From: Methanobacteriaceae archaeon
Lineage (GTDB): Archaea; Methanobacteriota; Methanobacteria; Methanobacteriales; Methanobacteriaceae
Direction: 5' to 3'
Length of the DNA: 45,737 nt
Assembly (NCBI GenBank): GCA_027318585.1
Contig: DAHVOW010000012.1
Span: 1 to 45,737 of the forward strand
A program made the translations under genes and the position numbers. The number at the start of each line of letters is the position of its first letter. Position 1 is the first letter of the stretch. Shown here piece by piece: positions 17,467 through 28,037 of the stretch. The notes under the pieces are model-generated. The model made no database searches and was not told the origin of the DNA. It saw only the letters and a program-made list of their open reading frames with translations.

Positions 17467-18240
17467 ATGACCATTCTCATAACCAACGACGACGGTGTAA
17501 ACTCATCTGGCATCTGGGCCGTTAAAAAGGCAGTGGAAGACCTGGCTCAAATCAAGATTGTTGCTCCAGCTACTCAACAAAGTGGTATCGGTCACGCTTT
17601 AACTCTATTTGAACCAATAAGAGTAAGTTCTGTTACTTTAAGTGATGGAGATCCTGCTTGGTCAGTATCTGGAACTCCCACCGACGCGGTTATACTAGGC
17701 ATCTACCAACTTACCGAAGAAAAACCCGAACTGGTCATATCTGGTATTAACATTGGAGAAAACCTGGGCAAGTCCGAATTAACTACATCCGGGACTATTG
17801 GTGCAGCTATGGAGGCTGCTGTTAATGGCATACCTGCCCTTTCTGTTTCATTACAGGTTACCCGGGGTGATATCAAGTTCCACGATGGCCATGTTGATGT
17901 TGATTTTGTATATGCCCAGCGTGTGGTCCGGAGGGTTACCAAGCAGATACTTAAAAAGGGACTACCAGATGGGGTCGATTTCTTGAATCTTAACATTCCT
18001 TCTCACCCTCAAAATGACCAGATCAAGATCACCAACCTAGGGGAGAGGATGTACCGGGTTCATATCACCGAAAGGCTGGATCCCAGGGGAAGATCATATT
18101 ACTGGATTGACGGGGATCCGGTAGAAACAGATGAGAAGGGTACTGATGTTCATTCCCTTAAAATTGAAAATATGGCCACATTAACTCCAGTATCCCTGGA
18201 TTGCACTGCACCATTGGATTTAATGAAAGAATGGATCTGA
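17467..18240 (+). CDS. surE: 5'/3'-nucleotidase SurE
   Basis: SurE is a metal-dependent phosphatase acting on nucleoside 5'- and 3'-monophosphates. The start MTILITNDDG carries the metal-binding Asp8-Asp9 pair. Other family blocks are PATQQSGIGHALTLF, VSGTPTDAV and SGINIGENLG near residue 95, then TSGTIGAAMEAA. All metal and phosphate ligands appear present in 257 residues. I chose ATG 17467 by homology. A GTG at 17446 would add seven residues and overlaps the GAGGTG sequence. A DUF2098 gene follows 28 bp later and is probably cotranscribed. Confidence 0.94.
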   Translation: MTILITNDDGVNSSGIWAVKKAVEDLAQIKIVAPATQQSGIGHALTLFEPIRVSSVTLSDGDPAWSVSGTPTDAVILGIYQLTEEKPELVISGINIGENLGKSELTTSGTIGAAMEAAVNGIPALSVSLQVTRGDIKFHDGHVDVDFVYAQRVVRRVTKQILKKGLPDGVDFLNLNIPSHPQNDQIKITNLGERMYRVHITERLDPRGRSYYWIDGDPVETDEKGTDVHSLKIENMATLTPVSLDCTAPLDLMKEWI

Positions 18241-18268
18241 TGGCCACTCAGGATATTAGCAGGATATG

Positions 18269-18565
18269 ATGGAAGCTAAAGATTTCAGGCAGCGGATCAT
18301 TAAGTTAGGATCAAATGTTAAATATCTGGGAACCAGGACCACCGGTAGGGTTCAACAAATAACTGTTAAAGGTGAACATGCCTGGATAAAAATGGATTCC
18401 ACTGGTCTTTTTTACAGATCCGATTATCTCATCCTGATGGATGAAAAGTTGGATTTGAAAATTAGCAAGAAACTCAATCCCCATGAAAAAATTAAGAAAA
18501 TAAAAAGGATATTGCCCACTGAAATATCCAACCATGGAGATGGCCCGGGTTATGGTGGAGGTTAG
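18269..18565 (+). CDS. DUF2098 family protein
   Basis: This 98-residue protein resembles DUF2098, a small methanogen family of unknown function. The N-terminal 60 residues look like a beta-barrel with alternating hydrophobics (VKYLGTRTTGRVQQITV, AWIKMDSTGLFYRSDYLILM). A charged helix and a Gly-rich tail ending PGYGGG follow. That shape suggests an SH3-like or RNA-binding fold, but this is inference. It lies 28 bp after surE with AGGA before the ATG pair (18266 or 18269). Confidence 0.7.
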   Translation: MEAKDFRQRIIKLGSNVKYLGTRTTGRVQQITVKGEHAWIKMDSTGLFYRSDYLILMDEKLDLKISKKLNPHEKIKKIKRILPTEISNHGDGPGYGGG

Positions 18566-18642
18566 TAAGGGTATTTTTTTATTTTAAATTTTTATGGATA
18601 GTTTATCATAAGTTAATGGTTCCTAATTTTCTATCCTAAATC

Positions 18643-18655
18643 TTCTACTGTAGAA
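18643..18655. repeat. Palindrome TTCTACTGTAGAA, copy 1
   Basis: This is a perfect 13-bp palindrome with a single central base. The arms TTCTAC/GTAGAA are too close to form an RNA hairpin, so a dimeric DNA-binding protein is the likely reader. The motif also occurs at 18694, 38974 and 39016. Confidence 0.6.
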
Positions 18656-18693
18656 AAAATAGGTTGTCAAATAGGATTTTTTTAGATAATTTT

Positions 18694-18706
18694 TTCTACT
18701 GTAGAA
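18694..18706. repeat. Palindrome TTCTACTGTAGAA, copy 2
   Basis: This is identical to copy 1 and starts 51 bp after it, about five helical turns, so both sites face the same side of the DNA. It abuts a TATA-like TTATAAAAGG sequence. Confidence 0.6.
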
Positions 18707-18800
18707 TTATAAAAGGGCAAAAATCCGATGTATTAGTTAAATTTCAATAAATAAATTTTTAAATTTAATTTAAATATTTAATTAAGTATTTAAGTTAATT

Positions 18801-19799
18801 CTAAAACTGCTCAACCTTTATTCCTAAAATCTCCTGGGCACCGTTAAATACATCACGGGCGATCTGAGCGCTGCCCATGGAACCAGATGTAGATGGGAGC
18901 AGAACGCATTCACCAATAATATTTAGTTCCTTAGTTAGTCTACCGTAGAAATCAAATGGTTCTCGCAGGGCCCCGATGGAGCCAGTAAGAACTACTCCCT
19001 GTAATTTTTTGGGAGAAATTCCATTCAAACCCCAGATTTCCATCAAAATAGTCATTAACATGGTATCTAATGCCAGTTTAGCTTTAGAATCACCATTCTT
19101 GTAATTTTTAAGGAGAACTTCTCGGGCCTGACTCACTTCTTCATCCAAACCCGCCACTTTCACTGCTCCTGCCTGTGAAAAACATTGATTAGCGGTTTTA
19201 AGACCCTCATCTATGTTTCGAATCATTTCCAGGTCTAAAGGCCCGTGTATTATTCCCATAGCTCCGAGACAAGCATCCATTGCGCCACGAATTTTTGCAT
19301 CTTCCAGAAGGATGCTTACCGTGTTGGAACTAATATCCGCCACGATGAAGTCCTGAAAACCAGTTTCCAACTGGGCGTTATAGCATATACTCACCTTTTC
19401 TGCACTGGCTTGGTGGGAATAAGCAGCTCTAAATCGCGGATCAAGTGAAGGGCTGTTTTTATGCAAACCCGGTATCAGGATAGTGGGTACTTTTGACTCC
19501 TCGATTTCATCATAAACGAAGGTACCTCCTCCGGTAACTTTGCCAGCACCCTCTATAGAAAGTATTCCGCGATCAACCACCTTTTCTATGGGAATTATAT
19601 TGGATATACCATCACCCATGGCATAAGTTATGGCCATAAGGTCAATTTCCGCAGGATTAACCCTCTTGAAAAGTTCTTCCATGGCTGAAACTTCGTTACG
19701 GGATAATTGCAACCGATTTATTTTAAAATGAATAGGTTCATCATGGAGCACGGTGAAGGAAACACCGGTAGTCCCGTGATCCATTCCCACAAAGACCAT
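18801..19799 (-). CDS. Methanogenesis marker 12-like protein (ASKHA-fold kinase relative)
   Basis: The protein matches a family found almost only in methanogens (methanogenesis marker protein 12 / DUF1464-like), of unknown function. The start MVFVGMDHGTTGVSFTVL has the phosphate-1 motif of the ASKHA fold shared by acetate kinases, sugar kinases and Hsp70. A second motif, VVLTGSIGALREPFDFYG, lies near residues 268-285. The 332-residue length agrees with the family. GAGGT precedes the ATG at 19799. It is 36 bp downstream of ilvC on the same strand, so it may share the ilvBNC transcript. The family label is from memory of the motif pattern. Confidence 0.75.
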   Translation of the reverse strand: MVFVGMDHGTTGVSFTVLHDEPIHFKINRLQLSRNEVSAMEELFKRVNPAEIDLMAITYAMGDGISNIIPIEKVVDRGILSIEGAGKVTGGGTFVYDEIEESKVPTILIPGLHKNSPSLDPRFRAAYSHQASAEKVSICYNAQLETGFQDFIVADISSNTVSILLEDAKIRGAMDACLGAMGIIHGPLDLEMIRNIDEGLKTANQCFSQAGAVKVAGLDEEVSQAREVLLKNYKNGDSKAKLALDTMLMTILMEIWGLNGISPKKLQGVVLTGSIGALREPFDFYGRLTKELNIIGECVLLPSTSGSMGSAQIARDVFNGAQEILGIKVEQF

Positions 19800-19835
19800 T
19801 CTTGTACCTCAACTTAAAAAAATAGATAATTTGGA

Positions 19836-20822
19836 TTATTTTTCAAGTCCACACAGTTTCCGGAGTTTACGGCCTTCCTTTTCAATTTGAAGATCTGATT
19901 CCAGGTCCCGTAGCCTGTTTAGTTGCGGTTTTCCAGCTTGGTTTTCCAGCGCCCATTCTTTGGTGAATTTACCACTTTGAATCTCATTTAGGATCTTTTT
20001 CATCTCGCTGCGTGTTTGATCAGTAATGAGCCGTTCTCGGCGAGATAAACCTCCGAATTCAGCGGTGTTACTGACATCGTGCCACATACCAGCGAATCCC
20101 TTCTGATAAATAAGGTCCACAATCAGTTTAAGCTCGTGGCAGGTCTCAAAATAGGCCAGTTCCGGCTGGTACCCTGCTTCCACCAGGGTGCTGAATCCGG
20201 CTTTAATGAGTTCGGTTACTCCTCCACAGAGAACCGCTTGTTCACCGAAGAGGTCGGTTTCAGTTTCTTCTTTGAAGGTAGTCTCCAGTACACCGGCACG
20301 GGTTAATCCACAGCCCTGTCCCATGGCCAGGGCAATATCCATAGCATCTCCAGTGTAATTTTGTTCCACAGCCACCAGTCCTGGCACTCCAAATCCATCA
20401 ACATATTGTTGCCTGACGGTAGATCCTGGCCCTTTAGGGGCTATCATGGTTATATTAACATTTTTCGGTGGTTTTATGTACTGGAAGTGGATGTTGTATC
20501 CGTGGGAGAAGGATATGGTGTTCCCTTCCTGCAGCCCGTCCTTTATGGATTCTTGGTAGACCTGGGCCTGGATTTCATCAGGAATGAGAAGGTGTATAAT
20601 GTCTGCTTTTTGGGCTGCTTCTTCCACAGTCAAAACTTCAAGTCCATCTTCTTTGGCCACTTTCCAGGAGCCTCCATCCTGGCGTAAACCAACAACAACG
20701 TTCAATCCACTTTCGGCCATATTCATGGCCTGGGCTCGGCCTTGACTACCATAACCTATTACAGCAACGGTTTTATTCTTTAAAACATCTATGTTCACGT
20801 CATTTTCATAATAAATTTTCAT
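19836..20822 (-). CDS. ilvC: Ketol-acid reductoisomerase
   Basis: IlvC converts acetolactate and acetohydroxybutyrate to the dihydroxy acids, using NAD(P)H and magnesium. The 328-residue class I enzyme has the nucleotide-binding VIGYGSQGRAQAMNM at 21-35 and the APKGPGSTVR motif. The metal ligands are in DLFGEQAVLCGG and in the later ETCHELKLIVDLIY helix. The ATG at 20822 follows GAGGCGATC. A 183-bp gap separates it from ilvN, with AT-rich DNA that may hold a separate promoter. Confidence 0.97.
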   Translation of the reverse strand: MKIYYENDVNIDVLKNKTVAVIGYGSQGRAQAMNMAESGLNVVVGLRQDGGSWKVAKEDGLEVLTVEEAAQKADIIHLLIPDEIQAQVYQESIKDGLQEGNTISFSHGYNIHFQYIKPPKNVNITMIAPKGPGSTVRQQYVDGFGVPGLVAVEQNYTGDAMDIALAMGQGCGLTRAGVLETTFKEETETDLFGEQAVLCGGVTELIKAGFSTLVEAGYQPELAYFETCHELKLIVDLIYQKGFAGMWHDVSNTAEFGGLSRRERLITDQTRSEMKKILNEIQSGKFTKEWALENQAGKPQLNRLRDLESDLQIEKEGRKLRKLCGLEK

Positions 20823-21005
20823 ATGATCGCCTCTTTAAAAAAATTGCGAATTCTCTTGTAGTAAGTATAAAATCAACTTTTCTTTTCTACTAGTTAAGGA
20901 AGGTTCATTTATATAATTTTTTCTCGCCTCCTTAAATCCATAGAATCCTTTAAACTTCCATTGTTTAAAAAAAGAGAGATGGAGTGCCATCAAAAAGATA
21001 TTCCA

Positions 21006-21506
21006 TTATATGGTCTTTGCCCCTCTGGTAATTGCGGTGGGTCCGGTTCTGGCAATTTCCTGTATCCCAAAACTACGGAGTAGGTCAATGAGTGCATCAA
21101 TCTTATCGGGAGCACCGGTAATTTCTATGGTAAGATTATCTGGGCTAACATCTATAATTCTGCCCCGGAATATGTTGGCGTACTGAATGATCTCGGAACG
21201 GGCTTTCTCGTGGGGAGCGTGGGTTTTTATAAGGCAAAGCTCTCTTAAAACCGTTGATGGGGGGTCCAAGTCCCTGACCTTTATGACTTCAATTAGTTTG
21301 TTCAATTGTTTGGTAATTTGTTCCAGGACCTTCTCATCTCCCCGGGAAATAATGGTCATACGAGCAATACCCTCCTTTTCTGACGGCCCCACGGTTATGG
21401 CATCGATGTTGAATCCTCGTCGGGTGAAAAGTCCAGCAACCCTCTGTAAAACACCGGGGCGGTGCAGAACCACGGCACTTATAATGTGGCTTCTCTCGTT
21501 GGTCAT
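21006..21506 (-). CDS. ilvN: Acetolactate synthase small (regulatory) subunit
   Basis: This subunit activates IlvB and usually confers valine feedback inhibition. The N-terminal ACT domain is clear: HIISAVVLHRPGVLQRVAG, then RRGFNIDAITVG. A second C-terminal domain follows, giving 166 residues in all. The start at 21506 lies 1 bp after the ilvB stop and shares its GAGGGGGGTGAT ribosome site with the ilvB end, so the two are coupled. The longer reading from 21587 overlaps ilvB and is rejected. Confidence 0.96.
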   Translation of the reverse strand: MTNERSHIISAVVLHRPGVLQRVAGLFTRRGFNIDAITVGPSEKEGIARMTIISRGDEKVLEQITKQLNKLIEVIKVRDLDPPSTVLRELCLIKTHAPHEKARSEIIQYANIFRGRIIDVSPDNLTIEITGAPDKIDALIDLLRSFGIQEIARTGPTAITRGAKTI

Positions 21507-21507
21507 C

Positions 21508-23244
<1,737 letters not shown>

Positions 23245-23402
23245 AAAAACACCTTAACCTATACTAAACATTAATACTATCCTACTCATAAAACTTCAAC
23301 TCTCCAACACTTTAATTTTGTGTTGTAAAAGTGGAAGGGGTAAATAAGTACATCCATTTTTTATAAGATTATGAATTTATAGATGCACGGGAGGGCTAGT
23401 TA

Positions 23403-24719
23403 ATGAAGATCTTAGTAGTGGGAACCGGCGCCCGAGAACACGCCATTTGCCAAGCTGTTCATGAGGACGCAGAATTATATTCATATATGAGTAACCAGAA
23501 TCCTGGAATCACAAAATTGGCTAAGGAATATTATATCGGGAGTGAAATGGAATTAGAATCCGTAAGAGATAAGGCTACAGCGTGGGGGGTGGACCTGGCC
23601 ATAATAGGTCCAGAATCTCCCCTGGAAGAGGGCATCGTGGATCTACTTCAGGAAACTGGAATAGATTGTGTGGGGCCAACTCAGGCGGCGGCTCGTATTG
23701 AGACGGATAAGGCCTTCATGAGAAAACTTTTCGTTGATCACCGTATAGGCGGCTCAGTTGCTTATGGGGTGTTCGACAATGTGGAAGAGGCCGGGAATTT
23801 CATTGACGATTTTGAAAAAGATTTGGTGGTGAAGCCCATCGGATTAACTGGGGGTAAAGGTGTTAAAATTATGGGAGAACACCTTGAGGATGGTGCAGAT
23901 GCTAAACAATATGTCAGGGAGATTATTGATAACAAAATTGGTGGCCATGCCAGCGTAGTCCTGGAAGAACGCCTGGTGGGGGAAGAATATACGATTCAGG
24001 CCCTGGTAGATGGGAGTCATGTAATGCCTATGCCCGCTGCTCAGGATCATCCCCATGCCTATGAGGGGGATCAAGGTCCGATCACTGGTGGGATGGGGTC
24101 ATACTCTGATATTGATGGGCTGCTGCCTTTCCTGGATGAAAAATCATACCATGATTCAGTTAAAATTATGGAAGATACTGTAAAGGCTGTTAAAAAAGAA
24201 GTTGGCCCCTATAAAGGCGTTCTTTATGGTCAATTCATGCTTTGTAGGGAAGGTCCTCGCCTGGTGGAGTACAACGCTCGATTTGGGGACCCCGAGGCCA
24301 TGAATGTACTACCACTTTTAAAAACAAGTTTTATGGAGTTATGCCAGCAAGTGGTGGATGGAAATCTTAAAAAGGCCACGTTCGAACCTAAAGCTACGGT
24401 GTGTAAGTATCTGGTCCCTAATGGATATCCTGATAGTGGTAAGGCCAATTCAGTCATTAAAGTAGATGAGGAGAAGATCAATGCTGCAGGGGCAATGGTC
24501 TATTACGCCGCGGTTAACCAGGAAAACGAACATATTTACACTTCATCTTCACGGGCCCTGGCTCTGGTTGCTGCTGGTGAAACTATAGCTGAGGCCGAGG
24601 AGATCTGTGAACAGGCCACTAACTACGTGGATGGTGATCTGTATCATCGCCGTGATGTGGGAACCGAGGCACTGATTCAAAAACGAATTAAGCATATGCA
24701 AGAGTTATTAAGCAGTTGA
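23403..24719 (+). CDS. purD: Phosphoribosylamine-glycine ligase
   Basis: PurD joins glycine to phosphoribosylamine in the second step of purine synthesis, spending ATP. The 438-residue ATP-grasp enzyme starts MKILVVGTGAREHAICQA and has ETDKAFMRKLF and VVKPIGLTGGKGV. The metal-binding LVEYNARFGDPEAMNVLPLL lies near residue 285. No fused purM or purN domain is seen, as usual in archaea. The ATG follows GGGAGGG, a strong ribosome binding site. argF begins 33 bp after its stop and probably shares its transcript. Confidence 0.97.
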   Translation: MKILVVGTGAREHAICQAVHEDAELYSYMSNQNPGITKLAKEYYIGSEMELESVRDKATAWGVDLAIIGPESPLEEGIVDLLQETGIDCVGPTQAAARIETDKAFMRKLFVDHRIGGSVAYGVFDNVEEAGNFIDDFEKDLVVKPIGLTGGKGVKIMGEHLEDGADAKQYVREIIDNKIGGHASVVLEERLVGEEYTIQALVDGSHVMPMPAAQDHPHAYEGDQGPITGGMGSYSDIDGLLPFLDEKSYHDSVKIMEDTVKAVKKEVGPYKGVLYGQFMLCREGPRLVEYNARFGDPEAMNVLPLLKTSFMELCQQVVDGNLKKATFEPKATVCKYLVPNGYPDSGKANSVIKVDEEKINAAGAMVYYAAVNQENEHIYTSSSRALALVAAGETIAEAEEICEQATNYVDGDLYHRRDVGTEALIQKRIKHMQELLSS

Positions 24720-24752
24720 ACATCAACCGACTGAATTATGGAGATGAGATGT

Positions 24753-25658
24753 ATGCAACATGTGTTATCTGTGCTGGACATCCAAGACCAGATCCGCGAC
24801 ATATTGAAACAGGCCCAGATTTTCAAAGAGGGCCCTGGTGGTGATGAACCTTTAAAAGGTAAAACACTGGCCATGGTGTTTGAAAAATCATCTACCCGGA
24901 CCCGTATATCCTTTGAAGTGGCCATGTACCAGCTAGGTGGCTTTCCACTATATCTTTCTACTTCCGACTTACAACTGGGTCGGGGGGAGATTATAGAGGA
25001 CACTGCCCGGGCCATGACCCGCTATGTGGATGGGGTGATGATCCGAGCCAGAGAACACCAGGATGTGGTTAAATTTTCCAATCACTCTCGTGTCCCGGTA
25101 ATTAATGGTCTTACTAATTTAGAACATCCCTGTCAGGCGTTAGCTGACATGTTGACCATACTGGAGAGAAAAGGAACCTTCGACCTTAAGATGGTATATG
25201 TAGGGGATGGAAACAACGTGGTTAATTCCCTGTTACTGGCCACCGCCCTTCTGGGAATGGACTTCACCGTAGCCTGCCCCTCAGGATATGAACCCGACCC
25301 GGAAATTTTAAAAGAAGCTTTAAAGATAGCTGAAAATACAGGATCAAATTTGAAAGTTACTCATCAGGTTCGAGAAGCGGTTATGGATGCTGAAGTTCTT
25401 TACACCGACGTTTGGGTCAGTATGGGCGACGAAGAAGAAGCAACTCAGCGTTTAAAAGATCTTCAAGCCTATCAGATCAACTCGGACCTGCTTAAACTGG
25501 CTGATCCAGGAGCCATGGTTTTGCACTGCTTACCTGCAATACGTGATCAGGAAATCACGGAGGAAGTCCTTAACGGTCCTCAGTCTGCGGTTTGGGATCA
25601 AGCTGAAAACCGTTTGCACGTCCAGAAAGCTTTACTTTATCTTTTACTTGGGGATTAA
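24753..25658 (+). CDS. argF: Ornithine carbamoyltransferase
   Basis: ArgF makes citrulline from ornithine and carbamoyl phosphate in arginine synthesis. The 301-residue protein has the carbamoyl-phosphate motif SSTRTR at 46-51, LEHPCQALADM in the middle and the ornithine-loop motif HCLPA near the C-terminus. The last separates it from pyrB. I prefer ATG 24753 (MQHVLSVLDI) because GGAGATGAG lies just upstream; ATG 24738 is possible. It follows purD by 33 bp. The sequence after its stop is T-rich and could end transcription. Confidence 0.95.
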   Translation: MQHVLSVLDIQDQIRDILKQAQIFKEGPGGDEPLKGKTLAMVFEKSSTRTRISFEVAMYQLGGFPLYLSTSDLQLGRGEIIEDTARAMTRYVDGVMIRAREHQDVVKFSNHSRVPVINGLTNLEHPCQALADMLTILERKGTFDLKMVYVGDGNNVVNSLLLATALLGMDFTVACPSGYEPDPEILKEALKIAENTGSNLKVTHQVREAVMDAEVLYTDVWVSMGDEEEATQRLKDLQAYQINSDLLKLADPGAMVLHCLPAIRDQEITEEVLNGPQSAVWDQAENRLHVQKALLYLLLGD

Positions 25659-25698
25659 GTTTATTTTTAATTCCTTTTTTTCAATCTGGGTTGTCAAA

Positions 25699-26241
25699 TC
25701 ACATCCCCTTTTTCATGGATGCATCCCAAGTTTTAATGAACTCCTCCATAGCATTTTCATAGTCCACAAGGATATTTTCTTGTCTTTTATTAAATATGAT
25801 GAAATATGAAAAGGCCATTATGTTAAACGCCCCTGCTTCATAGTCAATAGATGCATCTGGATACACATACTCTATGAATTTCGCTAAGTTTTTGACACCT
25901 CCCTTTAACATAAGTACGGATTTATGATCTTCGTTAAGGAGGATTTTGATGTATTCAAAATTGTTTTCTACCATGGCAGTGACACTTTCAATTATGAATT
26001 GGAGGTCTTCAGATCCTTCCTTGGAGGGGGTGAAAAATTGTTCAAATTCCAAGGTAATCCGGTCTGAATTAAACTTCAAAACCTGATTGAACAGATTTTC
26101 CTTGGTTCTAAACTTTCTAAACAGGGTCATCTCTGTAAAACCAGATTTCTCGGCGATTAATTTGGTTTTAGCCCCATCGTATCCTCTTTCCGCGAATATT
26201 TTCAGTGCAGCATCTAAAATCTTTCTTTCAGTCTTATCCAT
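25699..26241 (-). CDS. TetR/AcrR family transcriptional regulator
   Basis: The N-terminal helix-turn-helix (residues 4-48) reads RKILDAALKIFAERGYDGAKTKLIAEKSGFTEMTLFRKFRTKENLF in part, a standard TetR DNA-binding domain. The remaining 130 residues are a helical ligand domain with no recognisable pocket. A 16-bp perfect inverted repeat with a 2-nt centre lies 22 bp upstream of the ATG and is a natural candidate for its own operator. GGAG precedes the ATG at 26241. It stands downstream of argS; no obvious target gene such as a transporter is adjacent. Confidence 0.88.
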   Translation of the reverse strand: MDKTERKILDAALKIFAERGYDGAKTKLIAEKSGFTEMTLFRKFRTKENLFNQVLKFNSDRITLEFEQFFTPSKEGSEDLQFIIESVTAMVENNFEYIKILLNEDHKSVLMLKGGVKNLAKFIEYVYPDASIDYEAGAFNIMAFSYFIIFNKRQENILVDYENAMEEFIKTWDASMKKGM

Positions 26242-26262
26242 CTTGTTCTCCAGAATTCATTC

Positions 26263-26278
26263 TTTATCATCTGATAAA
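26263..26278. promoter_or_regulatory. Candidate TetR operator
   Basis: TTTATCA and TGATAAA flank a 2-bp centre (TC) as a perfect inverted repeat. The site lies between argS and the TetR gene, just upstream of the latter's ribosome binding site, as expected for autorepression. Confidence 0.55.
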
Positions 26279-26291
26279 TCAATTCCTTCAT

Positions 26292-27983
26292 TTACATACT
26301 GACCGGTGATTCTATGCCCAGGAGGGCCAGCGCGTTCCGGATGGTGATCCGTGACTTATCCACCAGCATTAATCTTAAATCTTCTTTTCCTGATCCTAAA
26401 ACTGGCATTGATTTGTAGAACCGGTTAAAGACTCCGGCCAGTTCCAGGACATACTGGGCCACGGGATGAACCCTACGGGCCTCTGCTGATTCTTCAATTA
26501 CCTGTGTGAATCTGGCGATAGTTTTAATCAGGTCTACTTCCATTTCTTCCATTTCTTTCAGGCTATTCAAATCTATTTCGACTTCAGCACCCGAATAATT
26601 GCCTTTTTCTAGTAACTTGCAGGCCCTGGCGTGTGCGTACTGGATGGAGGCACAGCCCCGTTCGAAACTCAATGCCTCTTCCCACTTGAAAACTATATGT
26701 TTTTCGGGGGATAAACGGGCTATGTAGTATCTTATAGCCCCAATTCCAATCATCTCGGCAATTTTAATCTGCTCTTTTTTATTCAACTCCGGCCTTCGTT
26801 TTTCGAGTTCTTCTAAAGCTCTTTTTACAGCTTCATCCATCAGATCATCTACACTAATGAACACACCCCTTCTGGTGGATATGGATCCTTCGGGCAGGGT
26901 AATGAATTCATAGAATATTACTTCGGGTTTTTTGCACCCTACTAGTTCCAATGCCAAGCTCAACTGCTCTAGTGCCAATTTATGGTCGGATCCCAATATA
27001 TCTATGGATATATCTGCTTTTACTGCTTTTTCTTCATGGTAGGCCAGATCTCGAGTGGAATATAGTGATGTGCCATCCGAACGACGGAGTATGAGTTCTT
27101 TTTCAACCCCGAATTGGTTTAGGTCCAGGTATAGCACCTCATTTTCCTGGGTATATCCTGCAAGTTCCTGTAAAATAGCATCTACCCTGCCTTCCCGAAT
27201 GAATCTGCTTTCCCATACGAATTTATCATGATGTATGTGCAACCTTTGGGAAGTTTCCATCACTCCTGCCAAGCATTTATCCACCACTTCCTTAAAAAGT
27301 TCCTCCAGTTGTGGAGGAAATTCCTGTTCATAGGTTTTCAGTATGGCATCAATTTCGGTTTTGATCTCGGGATTGGACTTTAAAGTCTGGTTCACCTGAA
27401 AGTATAGTTTTCCCATTTCCACGTCTGGCTTTTTTTTCGGATCCAACTGGTAATCAAGATTCTGCAGTCCCCACACGATCATGGCGATTTGCCTTCCCAT
27501 ATCATTAACATAGTACTGGGTTTCCAGGGGATAGCCCCCCATACGTAGAATCCGGGATAGTGAATCGCCAATTATGGCGTTCCTTATGTGCCCGATATGT
27601 AGGGGGCCATTAGGATTAGCAGAAGTATGTTCCAGGATTATTGATTGGTCTTGAAGTTCTAATTGTCCGTATTCCTCTCCAACTGATTTAAAAACTTGTT
27701 GGAAGAACCGGGCTTGGTTAATGAAGAAGTTCAAATAGGGGCCTTTGGTCTCCGCCCGGTCAATGAGGGGTGGTAATTCTAGGTTTTCCAGGATTATAAG
27801 AGATATATCTGCAGGAGATTTTTTGAGATTACCAGCTAGTTGAAAAGCCACGTTCGTTGCCAAATCTTCCATATCGGGGTTGGGTGGTTGTTCAAAGTTA
27901 ATCTCAACTGGCATATCCCATTTAAGCTTATCAATGGCTGCTCGAACTGTTTCTGCAGCTTGATTTTCCAATTTTCGGTACAT
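26292..27983 (-). CDS. argS: Arginyl-tRNA synthetase
   Basis: This class I synthetase charges tRNA-Arg. The 563-residue protein has the N-terminal Add-1 domain, the HIGH motif as ANPNGPLHIGHIRNAIIGD near residue 120, and STRRG in the position of the KMSKS loop. A DALR-type anticodon-binding domain ends the protein. The ATG at 27983 follows AAGGTGA. It sits between the signal peptidase gene and the TetR gene, all on the minus strand. Confidence 0.96.
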   Translation of the reverse strand: MYRKLENQAAETVRAAIDKLKWDMPVEINFEQPPNPDMEDLATNVAFQLAGNLKKSPADISLIILENLELPPLIDRAETKGPYLNFFINQARFFQQVFKSVGEEYGQLELQDQSIILEHTSANPNGPLHIGHIRNAIIGDSLSRILRMGGYPLETQYYVNDMGRQIAMIVWGLQNLDYQLDPKKKPDVEMGKLYFQVNQTLKSNPEIKTEIDAILKTYEQEFPPQLEELFKEVVDKCLAGVMETSQRLHIHHDKFVWESRFIREGRVDAILQELAGYTQENEVLYLDLNQFGVEKELILRRSDGTSLYSTRDLAYHEEKAVKADISIDILGSDHKLALEQLSLALELVGCKKPEVIFYEFITLPEGSISTRRGVFISVDDLMDEAVKRALEELEKRRPELNKKEQIKIAEMIGIGAIRYYIARLSPEKHIVFKWEEALSFERGCASIQYAHARACKLLEKGNYSGAEVEIDLNSLKEMEEMEVDLIKTIARFTQVIEESAEARRVHPVAQYVLELAGVFNRFYKSMPVLGSGKEDLRLMLVDKSRITIRNALALLGIESPVSM

Positions 27984-28037
27984 AAATTCACCTTGTAATT
28001 AAAAAAATGATTATTTATTATAAATTCAAAATTAAGA

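Larger units (their letters stand above)
18566..18800. other. Intergenic region with paired palindromes and AT-rich tract
   Basis: This 235-bp gap lies between two convergent genes, so it should not hold a gene promoter. It carries two TTCTACTGTAGAA palindromes (18643 and 18694). The second is immediately followed by TTATAAAAGG, a good TATA-box candidate on the plus strand. From about 18737 to 18800 the sequence is almost pure A and T. No ORF of note is present. An unannotated RNA starting near 18735, or a protein-binding locus, would both fit. Confidence 0.5.
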
